This document shows positions 1 through 5,837 of a stretch of 6,028 bases of DNA, piece after piece. Position 1 is the first letter of the stretch. Each line of letters opens with the position of its first letter. The notes beneath the pieces are model-generated. The model did no database searches and had not been told where the DNA came from. It saw only the letters and a program-made list of their open reading frames with translations. Made by a program: the position numbers and the translations under genes. The stretch lies in the NCBI GenBank assembly GCA_023257955.1, contig JALRAY010000055.1:1-6028 (forward strand), written 5' to 3'. The DNA is from Amoebophilaceae bacterium (GTDB lineage Bacteria; Bacteroidota; Bacteroidia; Cytophagales; Amoebophilaceae).

Positions 1-137
1 TTTTTCTGATATATTAAGTTTTGACATGGTTGATTTTTAATAGCCTGACTTGAAATTATCACGTGGGAGGGGAGTTACACAAAGAATTTCGCTTTTTCTT
101 TCACGATCAGTATAATATTTTTTCTTCTAAACCCAAT

Positions 138-173
138 TACCCATCAGCCGAAGCTGAAGGGGGTACTATTTTT
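138..173 (+). terminator. Possible intrinsic terminator (bulged hairpin then T-run)
   Basis: TACCC (138-142) pairs with GGGTA (161-165), and inside it TCAGC (144-148) pairs with GCTGA (153-157) around a CGAA tetraloop. The sequence CTATTTTT follows directly. The stem is broken by one base on one side and three on the other, and the T-run starts a few bases late, so termination is only a guess. It would end a plus-strand transcript coming from beyond the left edge. It could instead be a decayed repeat or a structured RNA element. Confidence 0.3.
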
Positions 174-183
174 CATCAATAGT

Positions 184-294
184 AGGACTTGCGCAGGAGC
201 ATAAATTTATACCACGTTGAGGTGCCTATTCCATCAAATAACGTCGCTTTAACGTGATTGTAAGATTCCTAAAAACGCAACTTGCGAAAGTCCT
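184..294. repeat. 111-bp segment with imperfect terminal inverted repeats (MITE-like?)
   Basis: The left end AGGACTTGCGCAGG (184-197) and the reverse complement of 281-294, AGGACTTTCGCAAG, match at 12 of 14 positions. The interior has no coding capacity. I see no clear target-site duplication: the flanks are AATAGT on the left and GAATAA on the right. A small non-autonomous element or a collapsed insertion sequence would fit; a chance inverted repeat cannot be excluded. The family is not recognised. Confidence 0.3.
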
Positions 295-542
295 GAATAA
301 AATAAAATGAACCATGAAGCGCCTTATTCCCGCGATTGACTTCGCCTAGCGAAGTGGTGGCATTTGAAAGAGGATTAGGTCTTGACTAAGGCATTCGGTT
401 GCACAGAATATGCTAGCAGTCTTTAGGAATATCTCTACTAAAGTGATAATTTCGGCTATAAGTGGCTGTTGATACGCTATCGTATACTCCCTGATGCGTG
501 AGGTTACGGGTGAGGAGATGAAGACCGGTATCGTGATGTTAG

Positions 543-1715
543 TTGTTTTTTAATTCTTATTTACAGCGTATAATTTTGGCTTTGACATATACTCCCTCTC
601 TTATTCCCCGTCGGTTTGTACGGACTATGGCGATGCATCATTTGTATGCTTTTCATATTCGTCAACAAGCTACTTATCACAATGCGCTTTCCGAGATAGA
701 AAGTGCGTTTCAGCCCGATGTTTTTTCTCCAAGCCCACTTAATGCGCAACAGCTAGCTGGTGAGAAGATGGCCGCATTGCAAGTTTTTAAGGATGGTGTA
801 GCTGAGCATAGGTTGGTTGGAGTCCAAGCTTTTCCAAAATCTCCAGAAAATAATGCCGTTGCCAATAAGCTATGGGAAAGCTATCAAAATATGCTTTCTC
901 AAGAGGTGAATGTACTGAAAAATGGCATGCAAGCAACGTTGCGCGATGCTTGCAATGCGTATCTGCTGACCTTGCAGCTGATGGTAGAGTGGTTTATGAT
1001 TGCAGAAAAACAGGTCCAAGAAAGTGAGCAGCTAGCAATCCCGATAACAGCCCCTACAGCATTAGCGCATAACCGGATATTAGCAACGTGGCGCAATCAT
1101 CCGGGGTTTCAAGATCTTTTAGCTGAGCGTAATGTGGCGTGGAATAAAGATATACATGTTGTTGTTAGGTGGTACAATCAGTTTATCAAGCATGCTGCAA
1201 AGTTACAGCATGCGCATACTAACAACGGAAAGAGAAGCGATGAAGAAATAGTAAGCATTATCTTGCACCAGATCATTGGGGGGCAAGATGATATACAACA
1301 GTATTTTGAGAACTTATATTTACATTGGGAAGAAATTAAATGTATCGTTAAAAGTCTATGGCCCCAAGTTGATATCAACAGCATACTAGCTTTTTTTCAG
1401 CAGCAAGAAACTTTTACAGAACCTTCTATAGCTTTTTATACGCAACTGATTGAAAATACATTGACCCAAGATGCGGCTCTAGAGACGCTTATTCAGCAGT
1501 ACGCTAAATCATGGGCGCTAGAACGATTGGTATTAGTAGATAGGATTATTCTCAAGATAGGGTTATGTGAGATGCAGTACTTAGCTGACACGCCTGGTAA
1601 GGTAGTGATAAGCGAATATGTATATCTAGCTAAAAAATATAGTACTGCTAAAAGTCTTGCCTTTGTGAATGGTATCTTAGATGCTGTTGCCAAAGAGCAT
1701 AACTTTGTAACATAA
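543..1715 (+). CDS. nusB: Transcription antitermination factor NusB (long Bacteroidetes form)
   Basis: NusB binds boxA RNA with NusE (S10) and supports antitermination of rRNA operons in the cytoplasm. The NusB fold is clear at the C-terminus (about 280-385): W324, R328, D333 and K338 in the leucine-rich helix, then KVVISEYVYLAKKYS (353-367) and FVNGILD (374-380). The N-terminus carries the family's arginine pair and LY motif (PRRFVRTMAMHHLYAF, 22-37). Between them lie about 240 mostly helical residues, as is usual in Bacteroidetes NusB (around 300 residues or more) and unlike the 140-residue proteobacterial form. The start is uncertain. TTG at 543 is the outer limit, since a TAG precedes it directly. 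TTG at 576 or 582 would still keep the arginine pair, whereas ATG at 627 would lose it. No Shine-Dalgarno sequence is seen. It stands 37 bp before a YtxH-like gene and is probably co-transcribed with it. Confidence 0.93.
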   Translation: MFFNSYLQRIILALTYTPSLIPRRFVRTMAMHHLYAFHIRQQATYHNALSEIESAFQPDVFSPSPLNAQQLAGEKMAALQVFKDGVAEHRLVGVQAFPKSPENNAVANKLWESYQNMLSQEVNVLKNGMQATLRDACNAYLLTLQLMVEWFMIAEKQVQESEQLAIPITAPTALAHNRILATWRNHPGFQDLLAERNVAWNKDIHVVVRWYNQFIKHAAKLQHAHTNNGKRSDEEIVSIILHQIIGGQDDIQQYFENLYLHWEEIKCIVKSLWPQVDINSILAFFQQQETFTEPSIAFYTQLIENTLTQDAALETLIQQYAKSWALERLVLVDRIILKIGLCEMQYLADTPGKVVISEYVYLAKKYSTAKSLAFVNGILDAVAKEHNFVT

Positions 1716-1752
1716 GTCTTCCACACTGTCACACATTTAAATTTTACACAAT

Positions 1753-2076
1753 ATGAAGAAAAATCCTATATCTAGTATTTTGAGTATCCTCATTATGATC
1801 ACCCTTGGGACCTTAGTAGGGATGTTATTTTCCCCAACTAGTGGCAATAATATTCGAAGTGTTCTTTTGTATAAACTTGAAGGGTTCCTAAAAAAAATGA
1901 AGTCATTATTGCTTCACATGCTGGAGCTCCCATACCAAAGCAAGATACAAAATGATGGTAAAGTAGCTAGCCAAGAAATCATTAATCAGACTATTAGCAA
2001 AGCCAAACAATTGTTAGAAGAAGTGGAAGAGCTATCTGAGAATTTAGAGACCCAATCTTCAAGCAGTTTGGCCTAG
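1753..2076 (+). CDS. Small membrane-anchored YtxH-like protein
   Basis: A protein of 107 residues with a positively charged N-terminus and one membrane segment (about 7-27). The YtxH-family signature GTLVGMLFSPTSGNNIR (19-35) is present: a glycine-rich helix running into a Phe-Ser-Pro-x-Ser-Gly turn and an arginine, close to the usual G..G.LFAPkSG..tR. The second half is hydrophilic, with a probable coiled coil (about 73-100, KAKQLLEEVEELSENLE) and a serine-rich tail. The biochemical role of this family is not known, although some members are linked to stress responses. The predicted layout is an inner-membrane anchor with a helical tail facing the cytoplasm. The ATG at 1753 directly precedes the membrane helix and has no clear Shine-Dalgarno sequence. 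The 37-bp spacing after nusB suggests one transcript. Confidence 0.7.
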   Translation: MKKNPISSILSILIMITLGTLVGMLFSPTSGNNIRSVLLYKLEGFLKKMKSLLLHMLELPYQSKIQNDGKVASQEIINQTISKAKQLLEEVEELSENLETQSSSSLA

Positions 2077-2117
2077 TAGTTATGCAGGGTTATGTCGCTT
2101 AATGTTGACGAAAGGGG

Positions 2118-2147
2118 TTGTACTAACTGTAAAATTCAGTAATTTTG
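2118..2147 (+). promoter_or_regulatory. Candidate Bacteroidetes-type promoter for yajC
   Basis: TAATTTTG (2140-2147) matches the Bacteroidetes -7 box TAnnTTTG exactly. The trinucleotide TTG (2118-2120, in GTTG) lies 19 bp upstream, which fits the -33 TTTG element. A start point near 2154 would leave a 5' UTR of about 165 nt before yajC, containing the 2227-2266 stem-loop. The -7 box overlaps the 3' arm of a hairpin at 2131-2146, so the same bases may instead belong to a terminator. This is a motif match only. Confidence 0.35.
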
Positions 2148-2162
2148 GTCACGTTAGTTTTT
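2122..2162 (+). terminator. Possible AT-rich intrinsic terminator after the YtxH-like gene
   Basis: The outer arms ACTAAC (2122-2127) and GTTAGT (2153-2158) pair perfectly, and the inner arms AAAATT (2131-2136) and AATTTT (2141-2146) pair around the loop CAGT. TTTT follows at 2159-2162. The inner stem is only A-T pairs and the internal loop is asymmetric, so the hairpin is weak. It lies 45 bp past the stop of the YtxH-like gene, where the end of the nusB transcript would be expected. Confidence 0.35.
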
Positions 2163-2226
2163 CGACAGGGCGTAATAGTAGCTACGATAACAAGTAATTT
2201 ACGTATGATCTCCATAGGAAGAAATA

Positions 2227-2266
2227 TTTGTATAGTTTGCAGGTACTTGTAATCTGTCTATACAAA
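2227..2266 (+). promoter_or_regulatory. Stem-loop / inverted repeat in the yajC leader
   Basis: TTTGTATAG (2227-2235) and CTATACAAA (2258-2266) form a perfect 9-bp inverted repeat separated by 22 nt. CAG and CTG can add a short inner pairing. There is no T-run after it, so it is not a terminator. It ends 52 bp before the yajC start codon. Two readings are possible: a structured 5' UTR, or paired half-sites for a DNA-binding regulator. Neither is supported by a recognised motif. Confidence 0.35.
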
Positions 2267-2318
2267 GCTTAGCGATGTTTAATTTTAAATAGTAACCATA
2301 TCATTCATGTAGTTTTAT

Positions 2319-2651
2319 ATGACATTTAACAATAATTTTCTTTTAGCTGCCAATTTTTTAGAAGGGCTAGAACTCAAAAATGTATTCCTATTAGTCAGCT
2401 TCATTGTAGTATTTTACCTTTTTATGGTAAGACCGCAACAAAGGCGCCAGAAAGAACAACGTGATTTTCTAGACCAACTACAAAAAGGAGTAGAAGTAAT
2501 CACCATTGGGGGTATTCATGGAAGGGTTCATGAAGTACAAGATCAGCTTGTAGTCCTAGAAGTAGACCAGAAAGGAACCAAAATCACTTTCTCTAAAAAT
2601 GCTGTGTCCATCGATGCTTCCAAAAAGCAAAACCAAAGTCAGAATAAATAA
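2319..2651 (+). CDS. yajC: Sec translocase accessory subunit YajC
   Basis: YajC is a small single-pass inner-membrane protein that associates with SecDF and SecYEG and aids protein export. The 110-residue length fits the family. A membrane segment spans about 20-37 and runs into the hallmark VRPQQRRQKEQRDF (37-50). Next come the YajC core LQKGVEVITIGGIHGRV (54-70), with its Gly-Gly-Ile, and a beta-rich region ending at about residue 95. The tail is lysine/glutamine-rich. The ATG at 2319 leaves a short N-terminal segment before the helix; no Shine-Dalgarno sequence is present, as is common in Bacteroidetes. In many Bacteroidetes yajC lies just after nusB, often with a small gene between, so this placement supports both calls. 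secD/secF are not in the window. Transcription very probably ends at the hairpin 33 bp downstream. Confidence 0.95.
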   Translation: MTFNNNFLLAANFLEGLELKNVFLLVSFIVVFYLFMVRPQQRRQKEQRDFLDQLQKGVEVITIGGIHGRVHEVQDQLVVLEVDQKGTKITFSKNAVSIDASKKQNQSQNK

Positions 2652-2683
2652 TACGGTACCAATGTTTGGAGCTGTAATCTTTG

Positions 2684-2718
2684 AACAGGTCTCTTTATTG
2701 TAAAGAGACCTGTTTTTT
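2684..2718 (+). terminator. Strong Rho-independent terminator of yajC
   Basis: A perfect 14-bp stem (2684-2697 with 2701-2714, AACAGGTCTCTTTA / TAAAGAGACCTGTT) has a 3-nt loop TTG and is followed by TTTT to 2718, which with the last stem bases gives a run of six T. It is placed 33 bp after the yajC stop. On the opposite strand the hairpin is not followed by a T-run, so it works mainly for plus-strand transcripts. Confidence 0.92.
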
Positions 2719-2719
2719 C

Positions 2720-2926
2720 ATGCCGACGCAAACCCATACTTTTAGATGCGGAATATCCGCTTCAAAATACAGAACATTGCATTATTCTATGCGATGGGGC
2801 ATTGAATGTATGTTTTCTGATTTTAAAGCCAGAGGATTCTCTATTACAAAGACGCATTTAAAGCATGCAGCTAGGATAGAGATGCTCATTCTTATTTTGG
2901 CATTAGCATCATATTGGGCATTATAA
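2720..2926 (+). pseudogene. IS4-family transposase, C-terminal relic
   Basis: The 68-residue reading frame contains the IS4 YREK signature with exact spacing: Y22-x2-R25-x3-E29-x6-K36 in YSMRWGIECMFSDFKARGF. E29 would be the third acidic residue of the DDE catalytic triad. The hydrophobic helix after it (MLILILALASYWAL) is also typical of IS4 transposase C-termini. The first two catalytic aspartates and about three quarters of the enzyme are missing, because the upstream sequence is the yajC terminator. No transposition activity is possible. The frame can be extended upstream to a TTG at 2681, but that start lies at the edge of the terminator hairpin and is not credible. Similarity probably begins around 2750. 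The same frame continues past the TAA at 2924 with coding-like sequence (see 2927-3107). Confidence 0.8.
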
Positions 2927-3107
2927 ACAGGAATGCAACCACAAACAGATAAAACCAATCATACTCAAAAAAAAGTGCCGTTCGTTAATTTCATTCTTTA
3001 AAAAGGACTTCGATTACTATTGAATGCCTCGCTTCATTTGATTTCAATACCTGTTTTGTGGCCCTATAAAGACTCTGTCTGTGGTAAGTCTGATGTGTAT
3101 AATACTA
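2927..3107 (+). pseudogene. Likely decayed transposase tail; convergent intergenic region
   Basis: Reading on in the same frame as the IS4 relic gives QKKVPFVNFIL, a second TAA at 2999-3001, then KGLRLLLNASLHL. A lysine-rich stretch followed by a short 'F..GLR.L' helix resembles the extreme C-terminus of many IS4 transposases, so two in-frame stops seem to interrupt an old tail. The region also lies between the ends of plus-strand and minus-strand transcription. I find no convincing terminator for uvrC in it; a 7-bp inverted repeat at 3018-3024/3043-3049 has no T-run. The similarity is judged by eye and is weak. Confidence 0.35.
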
Positions 3108-4931
3108 CTATACATCTTTAGAATTAAAAAACTCGCTTAGTTGTGTGGCCTTTTTTGTTCCTACGTGCTTTGCTAATGCTTCATAAGGAGCTTCTTTCAT
3201 TTTCTTCACCGACTTAAACTGCCGCAAGAGTACTTCAATAGTCTTCGGGCCTATCCCAGGAATGGTATCTAATTGACTTTGGATACTAGATAGGCTGCGC
3301 TTCTTGCGGTGAAAAGTAATCGCAAAGCGATGAGCTTCATCCCTAATTTGTTGCAGCAGCTTTAGCGCCGGGGATTTCTTGCTGATGCATAACGGATCAT
3401 TATCTTCTGGATAGTATACCTCTTCCAAGCGCTTGGCGATACCGATGATACTTACTTGACCATACACACCCAATTCTTTTAATACCCCTACCGCTGCACT
3501 CAATTGACCTTTGCCTCCATCTATCACAATCAACTGTGGTAATGACTGTTTTTCTGTTAGTAACCTAGCATACCGCCGCTTCACGATTTCTCGCATGGAA
3601 GCAAAATCATCCGGACCTACAACTGTTTTAACATTAAAATGGCGGTAATCTTGCTTTGCAGGTCTTCCGTCCTTAAAGACGACCATCGCTGCGACAGGGT
3701 TCGTGCCTTGGATATTAGAGTTATCAAAGCATTCAATATGCACAGGCATCTCCTTCAGTTGTAACGTTTCTTGCAGCAGTACTAAGGTTGCATTGCTTTT
3801 CGGTTGTTGAGCGTGTAGCTTCCTGAGGGTTTCCTGCTTCAGAAAGAATACATTTTTGATCGCTAAGTCTACTAGCTTCTTCTTATCACCTCTTTTAGGA
3901 AGTACCACCTTCACCTTCTCAAATTCTTCAGCTAGAGGCACATTTACCAGTACTTCTGTAGCCGTACTGTTATATTTTGTTCTAAAGTTGATAAGCATCA
4001 GGGCCAGTATCTCTGCATCTGTTTCATGCAATGGCTTCTTTATGACGGCTGTTTCCGTAAACCGAATCGTTCCCTCTTTGATGAGGAGATAATTGAGGTA
4101 CGCTGTTTTTTCATCTGATAGAATGGCACATACATCCATATCACCCACTTGCGGATTAGCAACCAATGATTTAGCTTGATAGTTGTTGATAGCGTCTAAT
4201 TTTTCCTTATACCGTTGTGCGGATTTGTAGTCTAAAGCCTTGGCCGCTTGCTCCATTTGGTCAAGGATATATTTTTTGACAGTGCCTATATTTCCTTTGA
4301 GCAGATGGGCGACCTGTGCGATATCCGCATTATAGGCTTCCTCCGTTTGTAAGGCCGCACAAGGGCCTTTGCACCTTCCTATATGATATTCCAGACATAC
4401 TTGAAACTTTTGTTGCTTGATCTTGCTTTCCGATAGTTGATAGCTGCAGGTGCGAATGGCGTATAAGCTATGCGCTAAGGCTAACATGCGGTACATGGTT
4501 TTGGAATCAGCGAAAGGTCCAAAGAATTGCCCTTGCACGGTCTCCAGATGGCGGGTAATGATAATCCTAGGAAAGCGCTCAGCTGTGATACATAGGTAGG
4601 GGTACGTTTTATCATCCTTCAACAAGATGTTATAGCGAGGTTGATTACTTTTTATCAGATTGTTCTCCAGCAACAAGGCTTCATACTCTGTATTGACTAT
4701 CACAAAGCTGATATGCTGTATTTCTGTGACTAACTTCTTGGTTTTGACACTCAGCTGCTGCTTCGTGAAATAGCTCGCTACCCGCTTTTTGAGGTTCTTC
4801 GCTTTGCCAACGTAAATAATTTTTTGCGCCGCATTGTAGAAAAAATACACCCCTGGTTGATTAGGAAAGGTGTTGATATCCTTGCGCGCATATCGTTGCA
4901 CATTCATCTCATCGAGTTGTATTGTTGTCAT
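3108..4931 (-). CDS. uvrC: UvrABC excinuclease subunit C
   Basis: UvrC makes both incisions around damaged DNA in nucleotide excision repair, after UvrA and UvrB have found the lesion. At 607 residues it is full length. All domains are visible in order. The GIY-YIG nuclease for the 3' cut spans about 22-100 (G27-V-Y29, Y40-V-G42, R50). Four cysteines, C162, C179, C187 and C191, match the cysteine set proposed to hold an iron-sulphur cluster. A UVR motif that contacts UvrB lies at about 225-250. The RNase H-like nuclease for the 5' cut has ECFDNSN with D403, GPDDF (441/442), IDGGKGQ with D471, and DEAHRF with H534. Helix-hairpin-helix repeats span about 553-602 (IPGIGPKTIEVLL). No key residue is missing. 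The ATG at 4931 is 54 bp after the nuoJ stop, so the two may share a transcript. uvrA and uvrB are not nearby, which is normal for this gene. Confidence 0.98.
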   Translation of the reverse strand: MTTIQLDEMNVQRYARKDINTFPNQPGVYFFYNAAQKIIYVGKAKNLKKRVASYFTKQQLSVKTKKLVTEIQHISFVIVNTEYEALLLENNLIKSNQPRYNILLKDDKTYPYLCITAERFPRIIITRHLETVQGQFFGPFADSKTMYRMLALAHSLYAIRTCSYQLSESKIKQQKFQVCLEYHIGRCKGPCAALQTEEAYNADIAQVAHLLKGNIGTVKKYILDQMEQAAKALDYKSAQRYKEKLDAINNYQAKSLVANPQVGDMDVCAILSDEKTAYLNYLLIKEGTIRFTETAVIKKPLHETDAEILALMLINFRTKYNSTATEVLVNVPLAEEFEKVKVVLPKRGDKKKLVDLAIKNVFFLKQETLRKLHAQQPKSNATLVLLQETLQLKEMPVHIECFDNSNIQGTNPVAAMVVFKDGRPAKQDYRHFNVKTVVGPDDFASMREIVKRRYARLLTEKQSLPQLIVIDGGKGQLSAAVGVLKELGVYGQVSIIGIAKRLEEVYYPEDNDPLCISKKSPALKLLQQIRDEAHRFAITFHRKKRSLSSIQSQLDTIPGIGPKTIEVLLRQFKSVKKMKEAPYEALAKHVGTKKATQLSEFFNSKDV

Positions 4932-4985
4932 AGCCCATAGTTGTTATTGAACTGCTGCTAAATTGAGGAGTTAAAATGTTTCACC

Positions 4986-5486
4986 TTAGTGCCGATATCT
5001 AGTGAGGATATACAACACCGCTATTAATGTGACTAATAAAAGCATACCTGCCAATTCCAATACCAGTCCATAGGGCCCCACTAATTGATAGCTGAGTTCA
5101 GTTGTTGAAGGTGTGGCAAGAGATAGTTGTGATGATGGCAATTTGGGAAAGGTAGCAGCTAGCTGCCAACCGATGATACTAAGGACGAGGAGAAGTATGC
5201 CTAAGCACGTTATTTTGCGGTACGGAAGCTTTTTCTTTTGGGGAACAATGGCTTCAGGCTTTAAGAATAAGATACATACGAACAACACCAAAATTCCTCC
5301 CGCATGTAGAATAACCTGCATAACAGCTATTAAAGCCGCCCCTTGTAGGGCATAGAGTACCGATAGCCCTAAGATGACACACAGCAGACATAGTGCAGCA
5401 TACAAAACGTTAGCCGTAAAAAAGATCGCCCCCGCGGCAACTGCAATTAGCAAGCAAAGGCCAGCATACAAAAGGTCCATGTCCAT
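4986..5486 (-). CDS. nuoJ: NADH-quinone oxidoreductase subunit J (NuoJ-like)
   Basis: NuoJ is a membrane subunit of respiratory complex I (ND6 in mitochondria) and lies in the proton-pumping arm next to NuoK, NuoA and NuoH. The 166-residue protein has about five membrane helices (roughly 4-22, 27-45, 50-72, 93-110, 138-160). The family core is recognisable at 52-76: AVMQVILHAGGILVLFVCIL, compared with the usual A..QI.VYaGgilVLf. The family tyrosine is replaced by H61. Loops are short, except for a polar Ser/Thr/Pro stretch at 115-130 before the last helix, as in other Bacteroidetes NuoJ. The ATG at 5486 is chosen because the frame upstream has no other start before a TGA; an ATG two codons downstream is an alternative. 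Neither nuoI nor nuoK flanks it: uvrC follows and an LVIVD relic precedes. Whether it works in a complete complex I cannot be judged from this window. Confidence 0.85.
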   Translation of the reverse strand: MDMDLLYAGLCLLIAVAAGAIFFTANVLYAALCLLCVILGLSVLYALQGAALIAVMQVILHAGGILVLFVCILFLKPEAIVPQKKKLPYRKITCLGILLLVLSIIGWQLAATFPKLPSSQLSLATPSTTELSYQLVGPYGLVLELAGMLLLVTLIAVLYILTRYRH

Positions 5487-5541
5487 AAATAAAGCTTCAA
5501 TGATGATGGAAAAAAACGCTACGCCGAAACGCGCTAATAGC

Positions 5542-5806
5542 CTACAAAATCACATCTAGAATATGCAAGCCTGCGCCATCATAATCAGCTAATCGTCTGA
5601 GGATCAAGTTAATTATAGGGCTTTGCAGGCGTATTATCCCTGCCTAAAAAGTAAGGACTACTAGGATTACGCATATCTATGATTTTGTAAGCCGCCATTG
5701 AGGTAATCCACTACATAAGCAGTGGTACCACCTGAAGATAACTTTACCCCCTAAATAGGACCGTATGATAAAACAGGTGAGTAGGTTTGGAATTGCTTGT
5801 ATGCAT
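5542..5806 (-). pseudogene. LVIVD-repeat (beta-propeller) protein, frameshifted C-terminal relic
   Basis: Three minus-strand frames carry pieces of about two LVIVD repeats in the right order. The first is SNSKPTHLFYHT (frame ending at TAA 5744-5746). The second is VKLSSGGTTAYVVDYLNGGLQ (5747-5688, shown here in two parts: VKLSSGGTTAY then VVDYLNGGLQ). The third frame gives KIIDMRNPSSPYFLG and ends at TAA 5609-5611. A last piece, ADYDGAGLHILDVIL, ends at TAG 5542-5544. The pattern 'AYVaD...GLqIiDv.NPssP.llG' is the hallmark of this family, whose members are usually secreted or surface proteins of unknown function. Several frameshifts and lost bases separate the pieces, so no functional product is expected. 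An ATG at 5698 opens a 30-residue frame, but this is most simply a part of the relic. The 3' end is 55 bp before nuoJ; the 5' end is not sharply defined. Confidence 0.62.
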
Positions 5807-5837
5807 CGTTTATGATTTGGAATTAATCGGCTCTATC

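Larger units (their letters stand above)
1..542. other. Gene-free left flank upstream of nusB
   Basis: No coding region of useful length is supported here on either strand. All plus frames are interrupted every few dozen codons. A minus-strand ATG at 27 (reads MSKLNISEK to the window edge) could be the first codons of a divergent gene that continues to the left, but nine residues cannot be classified. The stretch contains several short palindromes: the 138-165 hairpin, inverted repeats at 184-197/281-294, a perfect 7-bp stem with a 3-nt loop at 339-355, and a 5-bp stem at 472-485. This suggests decayed mobile-element DNA or structured non-coding DNA. I do not recognise rnpB, tmRNA, SRP RNA, 6S RNA or a tRNA in it. 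Confidence 0.5.

Noticed and set aside
62..90. GGGAGTTACACAAAGAATTT-like string resembling an IS256-type terminus
   Set aside because: Similarity is from memory and partial. There is no transposase sequence and no matching opposite end in the window.
179..538. Minus-strand frame with only three stops over 120 codons (stops at 413-415, 386-388 and 269-271)
   Set aside because: The stops are somewhat fewer than chance would give, but no family motif is recognisable in the translated pieces. I do not call a pseudogene on that basis.
561..1732. Four minus-strand reading frames within nusB
   Set aside because: All lie opposite the clear NusB coding sequence and have no family features.
2681..2719. 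TTG at 2681 as the start of the transposase relic
   Set aside because: These codons are the terminator hairpin of yajC. Their translation shows no transposase similarity.
3018..3049. TATTGAA/TTCAATA inverted repeat as a uvrC terminator
   Set aside because: The stem is short with an 18-nt loop and is not followed by a T-run on the minus strand. It may be only chance within the transposase tail.
3856..4092. Plus-strand reading frame of 78 codons inside uvrC
   Set aside because: It is antisense to the well-conserved UvrC coding sequence, has no recognisable motif, and is best explained as a shadow frame.
5113..5559. Plus-strand reading frames across nuoJ and its upstream region
   Set aside because: They overlap the hydrophobic NuoJ coding sequence in antisense and show low-complexity, basic translations without motifs.
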